Positions 37,562 through 45,345 of a stretch of DNA of 64,000 bases are shown here, piece after piece. Positions within the stretch are counted from its first letter, which is position 1. Each line of letters opens with the position of its first letter. A program made the position numbers and the translations under genes. The stretch comes from Serratia marcescens. Its GTDB lineage: Bacteria; Pseudomonadota; Gammaproteobacteria; Enterobacterales; Enterobacteriaceae. Below the pieces are notes generated by a model that did not search any database, had not been told where the DNA came from, and worked only from the letters and a program-made list of their open reading frames with translations. Location: contig NZ_VFMJ01000001.1 in assembly GCF_006715005.1 (NCBI RefSeq), positions 2,232,001 through 2,296,000 of the forward strand, in the 5' to 3' direction.

Positions 37562-38092
37562 TCAGCGTGCGCTGCCGGTTTTGACCGCCAGCAGCGCATC
37601 CGCCAGCCGCCGTTTGTCGGCGGCGCTAAGATTCACTTGATCAACAGATGCCATAAACGCCGCCCGATCCGCCTCGCTGAGCGGGCCGGCACGCAGCCGC
37701 TCCGCCAGCTGTTGCAATATCTGGCTGCTCAACCGCGCAATCTGCAGGCGCACCTGCGCCAACGGGCGCGGCTGCCAACCGGATTCCGGGCTCGCCAACC
37801 AGTCTGCACGATAGCGATACTGAATCGCCTTGGCGGCGTCCATCTGCGCGGCGATAAAAGGCCGCACCGACGCCGGATCAAGCCCCAAACGCCCCGCCTC
37901 CGCCTGCGCGCTGGCCAACACCTTCGCCTCCTGCGCCAGGTCTTCGATCGGCAAATGCTGCTGGGCCTTGTAGCCGGCAACGTCTTTCATCAACGACAGC
38001 CGTTGGTTCACCCGCTCGCCGAGGGCGGTGGCGCCGTCCGCCAACGCCGGAAAACTGGTCAAACAACAGGCTATCAATAACGCCCTGAACAT
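37562..38092 (-). CDS. Periplasmic chorismate mutase (AroQ gamma type)
   Basis: 176 aa monofunctional chorismate mutase, making prephenate for aromatic amino acid synthesis, here with a clear signal peptide (MFRALLIACCLTSFPALA) and hence secreted. The active-site helix is recognisable: GERVNQRLSLMKDVAGYKA, then LPIEDLAQEAKVL. A second cysteine-free C-terminal part follows. The gene ends three bases from the end of the serine hydrolase, convergently. The role of a secreted mutase is unresolved; related proteins occur in Salmonella, Erwinia and other pathogens. Confidence 0.9.
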   Translation of the reverse strand: MFRALLIACCLTSFPALADGATALGERVNQRLSLMKDVAGYKAQQHLPIEDLAQEAKVLASAQAEAGRLGLDPASVRPFIAAQMDAAKAIQYRYRADWLASPESGWQPRPLAQVRLQIARLSSQILQQLAERLRAGPLSEADRAAFMASVDQVNLSAADKRRLADALLAVKTGSAR

Positions 38093-38165
38093 GGCACCAC
38101 CCTTATGATGCAGTGAAAACGTAAGGCCTGAAGTTCACCACGTCCGCCCCGCGCTGGCAAATAAA

Positions 38166-38190
38166 AAGGCCCCGCCACAGCGGGGCCCGA
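38166..38190 (-). terminator. Terminator of the CigR-like gene
   Basis: On the minus strand, GGGCCCCGC loop and GCGGGGCC stem followed by a run of five T, just past the end of the gene at 38207. Confidence 0.8.
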
Positions 38191-38206
38191 TAACGCTCGA
38201 CAGGCG

Positions 38207-38680
38207 TTAGTCGAACACGCCGTTGATGACGGAGGCCACAATCGCGGTGCTGAGTGCGACCAGCACCAGATCGTCACCGGCAATACGCCACTCATACCCC
38301 GGGTACTGCGGCAGCTCACGCAGCATAGAGCGCGGCACCATTTTTTTGGCGATGCCCGGCGGCAGCGGTTTACCGCGCGCCAGATTCTTGGCGATGCCCG
38401 GCGGCAGCGAACGGTAGCCGGTCAGGCCATAGTTATGCGCCAGCGAACGGGCGCGATGGCGCGAGAGGTTGACGGTGATCAGATTGTCGTCGTTGCGATA
38501 AACGCCGCTATCATAAGGGTCTTTATTGCCTTTGTTACCGTGATTGCCGTTATTACCATGGTTACCGCTGTTACCATGGCCATTACCGTTGCCGCCCTTA
38601 TCAGCCAGAGCCGGAGCGGATGACAACCCCAGCGACGCGATCAGCGCCAACACCGTGAGGGTCGTACGACGTTTGCTCAT
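38207..38680 (-). CDS. CigR/RcnB-family exported protein
   Basis: 157 aa protein with a signal peptide (ending SAPALA), a Gly/Asn/His-rich repeat region of GNHGN units (residues about 30-53), and a RcnB-like domain with two copies of LPPGIAK (residues about 92-112) followed by a hydrophobic C-terminal segment (LVLVALSTAIVASVING). CigR of Salmonella has the same layout and is described as an anti-virulence inner-membrane protein. The His/Asn repeats might bind metal; that is inference. Confidence 0.82.
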   Translation of the reverse strand: MSKRRTTLTVLALIASLGLSSAPALADKGGNGNGHGNSGNHGNNGNHGNKGNKDPYDSGVYRNDDNLITVNLSRHRARSLAHNYGLTGYRSLPPGIAKNLARGKPLPPGIAKKMVPRSMLRELPQYPGYEWRIAGDDLVLVALSTAIVASVINGVFD

Positions 38681-39127
38681 ATTGTGTATTCCTGCGTGGG
38701 TGACGCTATTGACTATAGCGGGCCTTTCCCGGACGAAGTATAAGGAAAACTCCGAGATGATGGCGCGCGTGACGGCAGACGCGCCAAAATCTTGTTTTAA
38801 CGCAAAACACCTCGAAAATGCCGATACTTACCTCAGATTTTTCTTGAAGAAAAATAAGCCTTGCGCTAGCGTGGGAAGGTAACAAAAAAGAGTTAGCATG
38901 CTCTTTTTCGTCGCACCTCAAATCTTATTCTTATCATCCATAATGATAATAGCGAACACTTCCCGCCTCTCCGTGCGGGATTCTTTTTCCCGCCGAAGTC
39001 GCCCTAACCGGGTGCTTTATGTTGAGATTTAGTTGCCGATAATTTACATTCGCTGTCTGAGAAACCTCAACCTCCCGCGGTGGCCAGGCTGGCAACGGGT
39101 GGGCGTTCAGGAGCAAAAGACGTGCAA
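38681..39127. other. Intergenic region with two hairpins and an AT-rich inverted repeat
   Basis: 447 bp. A symmetric hairpin AAAAAGAG ... CTCTTTTT at 38885-38908 can terminate in either direction. TTATCAT-N5-ATGATAA at 38931-38949 resembles half-sites of Fur boxes. TCCCGC ... GCGGGA followed by TTCTTTTT at 38961-38988 is a plus-strand terminator. No protein gene is evident; a short RNA is possible. Confidence 0.5.
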
Positions 39128-39301
39128 ATGACCCTCATGGAATACATCACTCGACACTTTAACGGCGATCTTCATCGTTACGCGCAGTCGGAAGGCGTCA
39201 GCCGTGAACAAATCATTAGTTGGATAAATAATGAATGTCACGTGATCAAAGGCAGGCTGTTTATGCCGGTGAAGCATCTCCCGGTCGAACAAGCCCAGTG
39301 A
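39128..39301 (+). CDS. Small Cro-like helix-turn-helix protein
   Basis: 57 aa protein (MTLMEYITRHFNGDLHRYAQ at the start) whose order resembles small phage Cro/YdaS-type repressors: a first helix, then YAQSEGVSREQIISWINN as a probable helix-turn-helix, then a short beta hairpin. The ATG at 39128 or 39137 could be the start; the frame is open from 39080. No other phage genes are adjacent. Its tail ends at a bidirectional terminator shared with tsx. Confidence 0.6.
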   Translation: MTLMEYITRHFNGDLHRYAQSEGVSREQIISWINNECHVIKGRLFMPVKHLPVEQAQ

Positions 39302-39306
39302 TGACG

Positions 39307-39338
39307 AAAAAAAAACCCCGCCAAGCGGGGTTTTCTGT
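39307..39338. terminator. Bidirectional terminator between the Cro-like gene and tsx
   Basis: AAAACCCCGC, loop CAA, GCGGGGTTTT with A-run and T-run on either side; serves both converging genes. Confidence 0.9.
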
Positions 39339-39356
39339 TTCTGATAGCACGGAAAA

Positions 39357-40238
39357 TCAGAAGTTATAGCCAACCACGAGGTAATAACCCCAGCCGGTAG
39401 ACTTGATCGGGCCCTGCGGGGTGCCGATATCCGCGCCATCCTGCCACTGGCCGCCGTTATGGAAATAACGCGCCACGAAAGAATAGTGCCAGTGATCGTA
39501 GTTCAGCGCCAAAATGTGGCTGGAGGCGATCGAGTTGCCGGTGCGCACCTGTTTGCCGGTGCCGTCAACCCAATGGCTGTCCTTGCCCAGATCGGAACCA
39601 AAGTCGAAGTTGGTGAAGCCAATGTAGCTCAGGTTGCCGCCCCACACCTGGGTCAGCGGCACGAAGTATTTCACCTTGAAGCGGTAACCGTCCCAGCTGT
39701 TCTCGTTGGCAGCCTGGTAGTTTTCCCACTGGTATTTGGCATAGATGTTCATCGACAGGCTCATCGGCAGGCCGGTGTCGATATCGGTGCCCAGACCCAT
39801 GTACCAGGTGTTCTGACGGCCGTCGGCGTTGTGGCCCAGATCATAAATGTAGTTGTTGGCGAAGTACCACTCTTTGAACGGACCGAAGCTCAGATCGGTG
39901 CCGGTCAGCTTGTCGATGGAGAAACGCGGTTCGATCTCCATAAACATTGGGGAACCTTTGTCCCAGATGCCGCGATCCGGGGTGTTGCCCACGCCGAAGA
40001 ACTTCGGCACGTCAACGTAGCCGTAGAAATCGAACCAGTCTTTCTTGGCGAAGGCTTCGTATTCGAGATACACGTCGTTATTCAGTTGCGGCCCGAAGCG
40101 GGTGTGGTAGCTGCCCACCACGTTGACGCTCTGGTGCCACCAGTCGGAGACATATTGACTGTCTTTGCTATCAGCCATTGATGATGCACTGTAAGACGCT
40201 GCGAGCAGTACACCTGCTGCGAGAGCTATTTTTTTCAT
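39357..40238 (-). CDS. tsx: Nucleoside-specific outer-membrane channel Tsx
   Basis: 293 aa outer-membrane beta-barrel that admits nucleosides. A signal peptide of about 22 residues (ASSMA) is followed by [20 protein letters not shown] and many alternating aromatic strands, ending with Phe (VVGYNF) as outer-membrane proteins do. In E. coli tsx is controlled by CRP, CytR and DeoR. The upstream region here has CRP-like half-sites but no match I would insist on. Confidence 0.94.
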   Translation of the reverse strand: MKKIALAAGVLLAASYSASSMADSKDSQYVSDWWHQSVNVVGSYHTRFGPQLNNDVYLEYEAFAKKDWFDFYGYVDVPKFFGVGNTPDRGIWDKGSPMFMEIEPRFSIDKLTGTDLSFGPFKEWYFANNYIYDLGHNADGRQNTWYMGLGTDIDTGLPMSLSMNIYAKYQWENYQAANENSWDGYRFKVKYFVPLTQVWGGNLSYIGFTNFDFGSDLGKDSHWVDGTGKQVRTGNSIASSHILALNYDHWHYSFVARYFHNGGQWQDGADIGTPQGPIKSTGWGYYLVVGYNF

Positions 40239-40595
40239 TTTATTACCACATGCTTAAAGGGCCATTTCCTGCCCGTTTAGAAAAGATGACAATGAGTCTG
40301 CCGACACCTGGCGTTGTCTTCACACAGAAACTCGGATGACGCGCGCATTATAGAAACCACTGACTGTAAGAATCTGTGATCCAGTTACGCATTTCGCGAA
40401 TAGGTAATCGATTGCGTTCACATTTGTCAAATTATGTTTCATGCAAATTCACATTCGCTGTGATTTTAGTCATGCACATCGATTTTTAGCGCAATTTTTG
40501 AGCCAACTGTCATCAACCGGCAATGGAGAGGAGTACAGCATTCAAGCGGGGAAATGCCGGCGAAAACTCGCCGGCGAGAGAGAAGCAGCAGCCGA
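40239..40595. other. tsx upstream region
   Basis: 357 bp between two minus-strand genes. It holds the tsx promoter. CRP-like sequences on the minus strand include TGTGAACGCAATCGATT near 40410-40430, weak in the second half. No ORF is convincing. A short hairpin GCCGGCGAAAACTCGCCGGC at 40556-40575 lies just past the end of the HD gene and could act in its termination. Confidence 0.5.
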
Positions 40596-41237
40596 TCACG
40601 CTGGCCACATCGAACGACGAATGAGGCTGCAAAAATTATCGCGAACAAAGCTCGGTTCCTTATCCACCAGCACGTCCGCTTTGACGTTGCCGAAGGTACT
40701 GTCCGGCTTATGTCGAATCCCGTCGTAAAATGCCTGGATAATCGCTTCCTTGAAGTTTTCCCCACGGGGATGCATCGCCACTACCTGCTCTCGCAGCGCC
40801 GAGTCATAGCCCTGGTAATTGATCCCCAACACATCCATCTCTACCCCCGCCGTCACCAGCGCAATCAGCGGGTGCATGTATTCCGGGATCCCCGGCGTGG
40901 TGTGTAACGCGATCGCCGTCCATACCCGATCGATATCCTGACGGCTAACCCCATGCTCGCGTAAAAACTCGGCCGCTGCATCGGCGCCGTCCACTTCGAA
41001 GCGTTTGTCGCAGCTGCAATGATCGTGCGTCAGTCCCATATCGTGGAACAGACAGCCGACGTACAGCAGTTCAGGATCGTAAGCCAGCTTGCGCTGCTGC
41101 CCGGCCAGCGCCGCCCAGTAATACACCCGGCTGGAGTGGTGAAACAGCAGCTCCGATTCGGTGTCGCGCACTAACTCAGTTGCCTGACGCGCCATCGCGC
41201 TATCGGGCACGCAGATGCCGTTGAGGGTTAAACTCAT
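40596..41237 (-). CDS. HD-domain hydrolase, cyanamide hydratase-like
   Basis: 213 aa protein with the HD metal-dependent fold: HSSRVYYWAALAG (His), then LFHDMGLT (HD pair near residue 65), IALHTTPG and an Asp downstream. The pattern follows the cyanamide hydratase-type HD proteins (Ddi2-like), which hydrate cyanamide or act on isonitrile-like compounds. The actual substrate is unknown. It is divergent from a GlxA-type regulator, with an inverted repeat between them. Confidence 0.82.
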   Translation of the reverse strand: MSLTLNGICVPDSAMARQATELVRDTESELLFHHSSRVYYWAALAGQQRKLAYDPELLYVGCLFHDMGLTHDHCSCDKRFEVDGADAAAEFLREHGVSRQDIDRVWTAIALHTTPGIPEYMHPLIALVTAGVEMDVLGINYQGYDSALREQVVAMHPRGENFKEAIIQAFYDGIRHKPDSTFGNVKADVLVDKEPSFVRDNFCSLIRRSMWPA

Positions 41238-41288
41238 AATTCTATTCTCCCGTTGTCTGGAACCCGGTCAGATTAGGCGTTACACTGA

Positions 41289-41325
41289 ATGTCCTCAATC
41301 ATCATTAATAAACGATTAAGGACAT
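41289..41325. promoter_or_regulatory. Inverted repeat between the HD gene and the GlxA-type regulator
   Basis: ATGTCCTCAATC and GATTAAGGACAT flank 13 bp (11 of 12 positions symmetric). It lies 28 bp before the regulator start and 52 bp before the HD gene start. Candidate operator for the divergent regulator. Confidence 0.68.
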
Positions 41326-41352
41326 CCCCCATTCATCGGGATATCGCATGCC

Positions 41353-42333
41353 ATGAGTAAAACCATCGTTATTCTCGCCGTGCCACAGGTGCAGCTGCTG
41401 GACGTTTCCGGCCCGCTGGATGTTTTCGCCGAGGCCAATCTGCAAGCCGGCTATACGGCCTATCATCTGCAGGTAGTCGGAAAGACGCTGGCACCGATCG
41501 TGTCCTCATCCGGCGTCAAACTCGTACCGGATCTCGCCATCACTCAATGGCGTGAACAGGCGATCGACACGTTGCTCATCGCCGGCGCACCGGGTATCGC
41601 CGACGGCCAAAGCGAAACGCGCACGCTGGACTGGCTACGCAGAGTGGTACCCCGCGCCCGCCGCTACGGCTCGGTGTGCAGCGGCGCTTTTCTGCTAGCG
41701 GAGGCCGGCCTGCTGGATGGGCGGCAAATTACCACCCACTGGGCGGTGGCCGACCAATTGTCTCGCCGCTATCCCCAGGTCTCGGTGGATAAAGACGCCA
41801 TTTATGTGCGCGACGGGCGCCTGCAGACTGCCGCTGGCGTGACCTCAGGGCTGGATCTGGCGCTGATGATGGTGGAAGACGATTTAGGGCGTGAGATCGC
41901 ACAGCGAGTCGCGGCCCAGCTGGTGATGTTTTTCCGCCGTCCCGGCGGGCAGATGCAATTCAGCTATCGGGAACAGGCGACCCTGGCCGGGCGCTCAATG
42001 CTGCAGGAAGTGCAACGCTGGGCGATCGACAATATCGGGTTGCCACACAACGTCGCCAGCCTGGCGGAACGCGCCGGCGTCACCCCGCGGCATTTCAGCA
42101 GGCTGTTCAGCAACGAGGTCGGCACCTCTCCCGCTAAATGGCTCGAGGAAGCCCGCATCGCCGAAGCGCGCAGGCTATTGGAACAAGGCGTATTGGCGCC
42201 AAAACAGGTGGCGGCACATTGTGGGTTTTCCAGTACGGAGCTGATGCGGCGGGCATTTATCCGCCGGCTGGGGGTAACGCCGGCGGACTATCGTAAAATG
42301 TTTCTCAGTAAACAACTGCGGCGCAAAGGCTGA
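41353..42333 (+). CDS. GlxA-type transcriptional regulator (DJ-1/PfpI + AraC)
   Basis: 326 aa regulator. The N-terminal DJ-1/PfpI-like domain (residues about 1-175) carries the nucleophile-elbow Cys in SVCSGAFLLAEAG. The C-terminal AraC-type domain has two helix-turn-helix units (VASLAERAGVTPRHFSRLF near 232-250; VAAHCGFSSTELMRRAF near 282-298). Such proteins sense nitrogen compounds or metabolites. The divergent HD hydrolase is the probable target. Confidence 0.92.
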   Translation: MSKTIVILAVPQVQLLDVSGPLDVFAEANLQAGYTAYHLQVVGKTLAPIVSSSGVKLVPDLAITQWREQAIDTLLIAGAPGIADGQSETRTLDWLRRVVPRARRYGSVCSGAFLLAEAGLLDGRQITTHWAVADQLSRRYPQVSVDKDAIYVRDGRLQTAAGVTSGLDLALMMVEDDLGREIAQRVAAQLVMFFRRPGGQMQFSYREQATLAGRSMLQEVQRWAIDNIGLPHNVASLAERAGVTPRHFSRLFSNEVGTSPAKWLEEARIAEARRLLEQGVLAPKQVAAHCGFSSTELMRRAFIRRLGVTPADYRKMFLSKQLRRKG

Positions 42334-42335
42334 GA

Positions 42336-42608
42336 TCAGTTCACCGCCGGCACCGCCTTAGCGATGTTTTCCTGGCGGAACGCCACCTCCTCGCCGTTTT
42401 TCACCTCCCAGCTGGCGACCGGAATATCGGTCTTGGGCGCCGCCGCGACGACGGAACCGTAAATCAGCTTGTCGTCGCGACGCAAAATATAAACGTCGAG
42501 CTGATATTCATGCCGAAGATTCGCCGTGGTCAGGCGCACGGTATCGCCACGCTCATAATGATGCGCGTCGATTTCGGGTTGCTGAATAAATTGAATGTCG
42601 CTTCTCAT
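42336..42608 (-). CDS. Hypothetical 90-aa protein
   Basis: Soluble protein beginning MRSDIQFIQQPEIDAHHYER, with no signal peptide or transmembrane segment. I do not recognise the family. The start has AAGGAACGAC upstream. It ends two bases from the regulator end, convergently. It follows yddG on the same strand. Confidence 0.65.
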   Translation of the reverse strand: MRSDIQFIQQPEIDAHHYERGDTVRLTTANLRHEYQLDVYILRRDDKLIYGSVVAAAPKTDIPVASWEVKNGEEVAFRQENIAKAVPAVN

Positions 42609-42681
42609 CGTCGTCGTTCCTTCAGGCAATATGGCTAGTTAAATTCTAGTTCAACATTGCGCCGACGGCGGATAATTTCCG

Positions 42682-43575
42682 TTAATTTCCACGGGTTGCC
42701 CGCCAACAGATCAGCGAGCCGAGAGTCACCATCGCCACGCCCTGCCAGAAATTGGCGGTCAGCGAGGTGTGCAACACCAGCGCGGCGAACACCGCCGACA
42801 GTACCGGGGTAAAATAAGAGACGGTGGCCAGCAGCGTCATGTTGCCGTGCAGAATGCCAACGTTCCAGGCGGCATACCCCGCTCCCATCGCCACCCCGGC
42901 GCACAGCAGCGTTACGGTCACGCCGAGGCTGAACTGCATGCCGCTTTCCGCGCTGAAGACATACTTCAGCCACAGCGCCAGCGCGGTCAGCACGATGAAC
43001 AGCACTACGCCGTTGCTGCCTTGGGCAATCTTCTTGGTCAGGTTGCAATACAGCGCCCAGATCACCGCGCCGCTGAACGCCAGCGTATAGCTGAGCGGAT
43101 TGCTGCGCACGTTGGCCAGCATCTGCGCCGGTGACCAGCCGCCCTCGCCGCTCATGATCCAGCCGATGCCGAACAGCGACAGCAGCAGCCCCGGCAGCAG
43201 CCACCATTTCGCCTTTTGGCCGTTGAGCGCCAGCGCCATCAGCACGGTGAAACAGGGCCACAGGTAGTTGATCATGCCCACTTCTATCGCCTGCAGGCGG
43301 GTATTGGCGTAGCCGAGCGACAGCGACAGGCAGATCTCGTAGCTGACGAACAGCAGGCTGCCGAGGATGAGATAAGGCCGCGGAAAGCTGCGCCATTTCG
43401 GCACGCCGAGCGCCACCAGCAAAAACACCGCGCTGACGCTGTAGATCATCGCCGCACCGCCGATCGGCCCCAGCCCTTCGCTGACGCTGCGGATCAGGCC
43501 GACGACGCTGCTCCACAGCACAATGGCCAATAAACCGAACAGCGTGGCGCGGGTACGCGAGGGCAAAGCAGGCAT
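42682..43575 (-). CDS. yddG: YddG-like aromatic amino acid exporter (EamA family)
   Basis: 297 aa drug/metabolite transporter with ten predicted helices in two EamA repeats. It begins PSRTRATLFGLLAIVLWSS, and the internal LFVSYEICLSLSLGYAN and YLWPCFTVLMAL are close to E. coli YddG, which exports Phe, Tyr, Trp and some toxic analogues such as paraquat. The frame also continues beyond the gene in other frames as shadows only. Confidence 0.88.
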   Translation of the reverse strand: MPALPSRTRATLFGLLAIVLWSSVVGLIRSVSEGLGPIGGAAMIYSVSAVFLLVALGVPKWRSFPRPYLILGSLLFVSYEICLSLSLGYANTRLQAIEVGMINYLWPCFTVLMALALNGQKAKWWLLPGLLLSLFGIGWIMSGEGGWSPAQMLANVRSNPLSYTLAFSGAVIWALYCNLTKKIAQGSNGVVLFIVLTALALWLKYVFSAESGMQFSLGVTVTLLCAGVAMGAGYAAWNVGILHGNMTLLATVSYFTPVLSAVFAALVLHTSLTANFWQGVAMVTLGSLICWRATRGN

Positions 43576-43666
43576 AAGACAGGTCCAATGGGTTATTTTT
43601 TATCAGGTTTTTCACTCTACTGCCGCACGCGTCAAAAAGAAAGGCGGGAAACTCCCGCCTGTGAAT

Positions 43667-45037
43667 TTATTGCTGCGGTTGCCGCTCGAGCTGCGGCGGC
43701 GGCTGGCGAAAGCGTCGGGTCAGCCAGGCCAAATAGCCGAAGCCCAGCGTCGCCCAGATAAGCCCCATGGTCAGCGAGCTCTTCTCCAGGTTCAGCCACA
43801 GCACCCCTACCGTCAGTGCCCCCACCAGCGGCAGGAACAGGAAGTTGAACCGATCCTTCCAGCTTTTGTTGCGCCCTTCGCGAATGAAGAAGTGGCTGAT
43901 CACCGACAGGTTGACGAAGGTAAAGGCCACCAGCGCGCCAAAGTTGATCAGCGCCGTGGCCGTCACCAGATCGAACGACAGCGCCGACAGCGCCACCAGC
44001 CCGACCATCAGCACGTTCAGCGCCGGGGTGCGCCATTTAGGGTGGATGTAGCCGAAGAATTTCTCCGGGAACACGTTATCGCGCCCCATCACGTACAGCA
44101 GGCGCGACACGCTGGCGTGCGACGCCAGGCCGGAGGCCAGCGTATTGATAAAGGTCACGCACAGGAAGATCGATTGGAACAGCTTGCCGCCGACGTACAG
44201 CGCGATCTCCGGCAATGCCGCGTCGGGCTGGTGGAAGCGTTGAATGGACGGGAAAAACAGCTGAATGAAGAACGACACGCTGATAAAGATCACCCCGCCG
44301 TACAGCGCGGTCAGGAAGATGGCGCGCGGGATCACCCTGGCGGCGTCGGGCGTCTCTTCGCACAGCGTAGTCACCGCATCGAAGCCGAGGAACGAGAAGC
44401 ACAGGATAGTGGCGCCAGTAATGATCGGCAGCAGGTGCGCATTTTCACTGAGGAACGGTCGTAGGCTCCACACCGTGCCTATCCCCTCGCCGTTGTGCAG
44501 GCCGCGCACCACCAGATAGATGAACACCAGAATGATCGCCACCTGCGCCAAGACGAACAGGGTATTGAAGTTGGCCACCAGATTGACGCTTTTCAGGTTG
44601 ATGGCGGTAATCAGGATAACGAAACCCACCACCCACACCCAGGGCGGCACCTCCGGGAACAGCGCGGTCAGGTAAATTTTCGCCAGCAGCGTGTTGATCA
44701 TCGGCAGGAACAGATAATCGAGCAGCGACGACCACCCCACCAGAAAACCGACGTGCGGGTTGATCGCCTTTTGCGCATAGGTATAGGCGGAGCCGGCGGT
44801 GGGAAACTGGCGCACCAGTTTGCCGTAGCTGATGGCGGTGAACAGCACGCCGGCCAGCGCCAGCAGATAGGAGGTCGGCACATGGCCGTCGGTGAGGCCG
44901 GAAACGATGCCGAAGGTATCGAACACCGTCATCGGCGTCAGATAGGCCAGGCCCATCATCACCACCTGCCACAGCTTGAGGGATTTGCGCAGCTGCGGTT
45001 TGCCCGCCGGGCCGCCGTCGATGGCTTTAATCGTCAT
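43667..45037 (-). CDS. puuP: Putrescine importer PuuP
   Basis: 456 aa APC-superfamily permease with twelve hydrophobic segments. It starts [22 protein letters not shown] after a short basic tail, and the [13 protein letters not shown] helix is as in PuuP. It imports putrescine as a carbon and nitrogen source. It lies 308 bp downstream of puuA on the same strand, as part of the Puu cluster repressed by PuuR in E. coli. Confidence 0.92.
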   Translation of the reverse strand: MTIKAIDGGPAGKPQLRKSLKLWQVVMMGLAYLTPMTVFDTFGIVSGLTDGHVPTSYLLALAGVLFTAISYGKLVRQFPTAGSAYTYAQKAINPHVGFLVGWSSLLDYLFLPMINTLLAKIYLTALFPEVPPWVWVVGFVILITAINLKSVNLVANFNTLFVLAQVAIILVFIYLVVRGLHNGEGIGTVWSLRPFLSENAHLLPIITGATILCFSFLGFDAVTTLCEETPDAARVIPRAIFLTALYGGVIFISVSFFIQLFFPSIQRFHQPDAALPEIALYVGGKLFQSIFLCVTFINTLASGLASHASVSRLLYVMGRDNVFPEKFFGYIHPKWRTPALNVLMVGLVALSALSFDLVTATALINFGALVAFTFVNLSVISHFFIREGRNKSWKDRFNFLFLPLVGALTVGVLWLNLEKSSLTMGLIWATLGFGYLAWLTRRFRQPPPQLERQPQQ

Positions 45038-45345
45038 GGCATTTCCCCTCTTGGTCCTCTGCTGTCAACCGTGCAACGTCATTCAGAGAGGCCGCAGGGA
45101 AACTGCTGCTCAGGCGGCGGGAAAAACGGGTTGAGATCGCTGTCGGGCGGCCGGCGACCGGCCCGTAGGCACTGCGGCACAGGCAAACGTCTGCGCAGGG
45201 GGATGACTGAGTCATGGTTATTTCCTCGTCGGCGTCCTGTACGCCGTGATAGAAGAAATTCTGTACCGCAGCGCGCAGCCTCGTCGGCCACAGGAGAGCC
45301 GATGAAATGCGCCGGACGCGCGCGGTCGTCGCAGAGTGAGCGGGA
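45038..45345. other. puuA-puuP intergenic region
   Basis: 308 bp on the minus strand path between puuA and puuP. An ORF of 62 codons (45027-45215, minus, starting MTQSSPCADVCLCRSAYGP) overlaps the puuP start by 11 bp, and GAGGGGAA precedes puuP. It has no recognisable family. It may be a leader peptide or chance. Confidence 0.4.

Noticed and set aside
38539-38590. Tandem repeat resembling a short CRISPR or minisatellite
   Set aside because: The short repeats code for GNHGN units inside the CigR-like gene; unit length varies and there are no spacers.
42635-43615. 326-codon minus-strand ORF over yddG
   Set aside because: Same strand but another frame; the 297-aa YddG frame has the helices and family motifs.
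43523-44464. Plus-strand ORF of 313 codons over puuP
   Set aside because: Antisense to PuuP, Gln/Arg/His-rich and without any recognisable domain.
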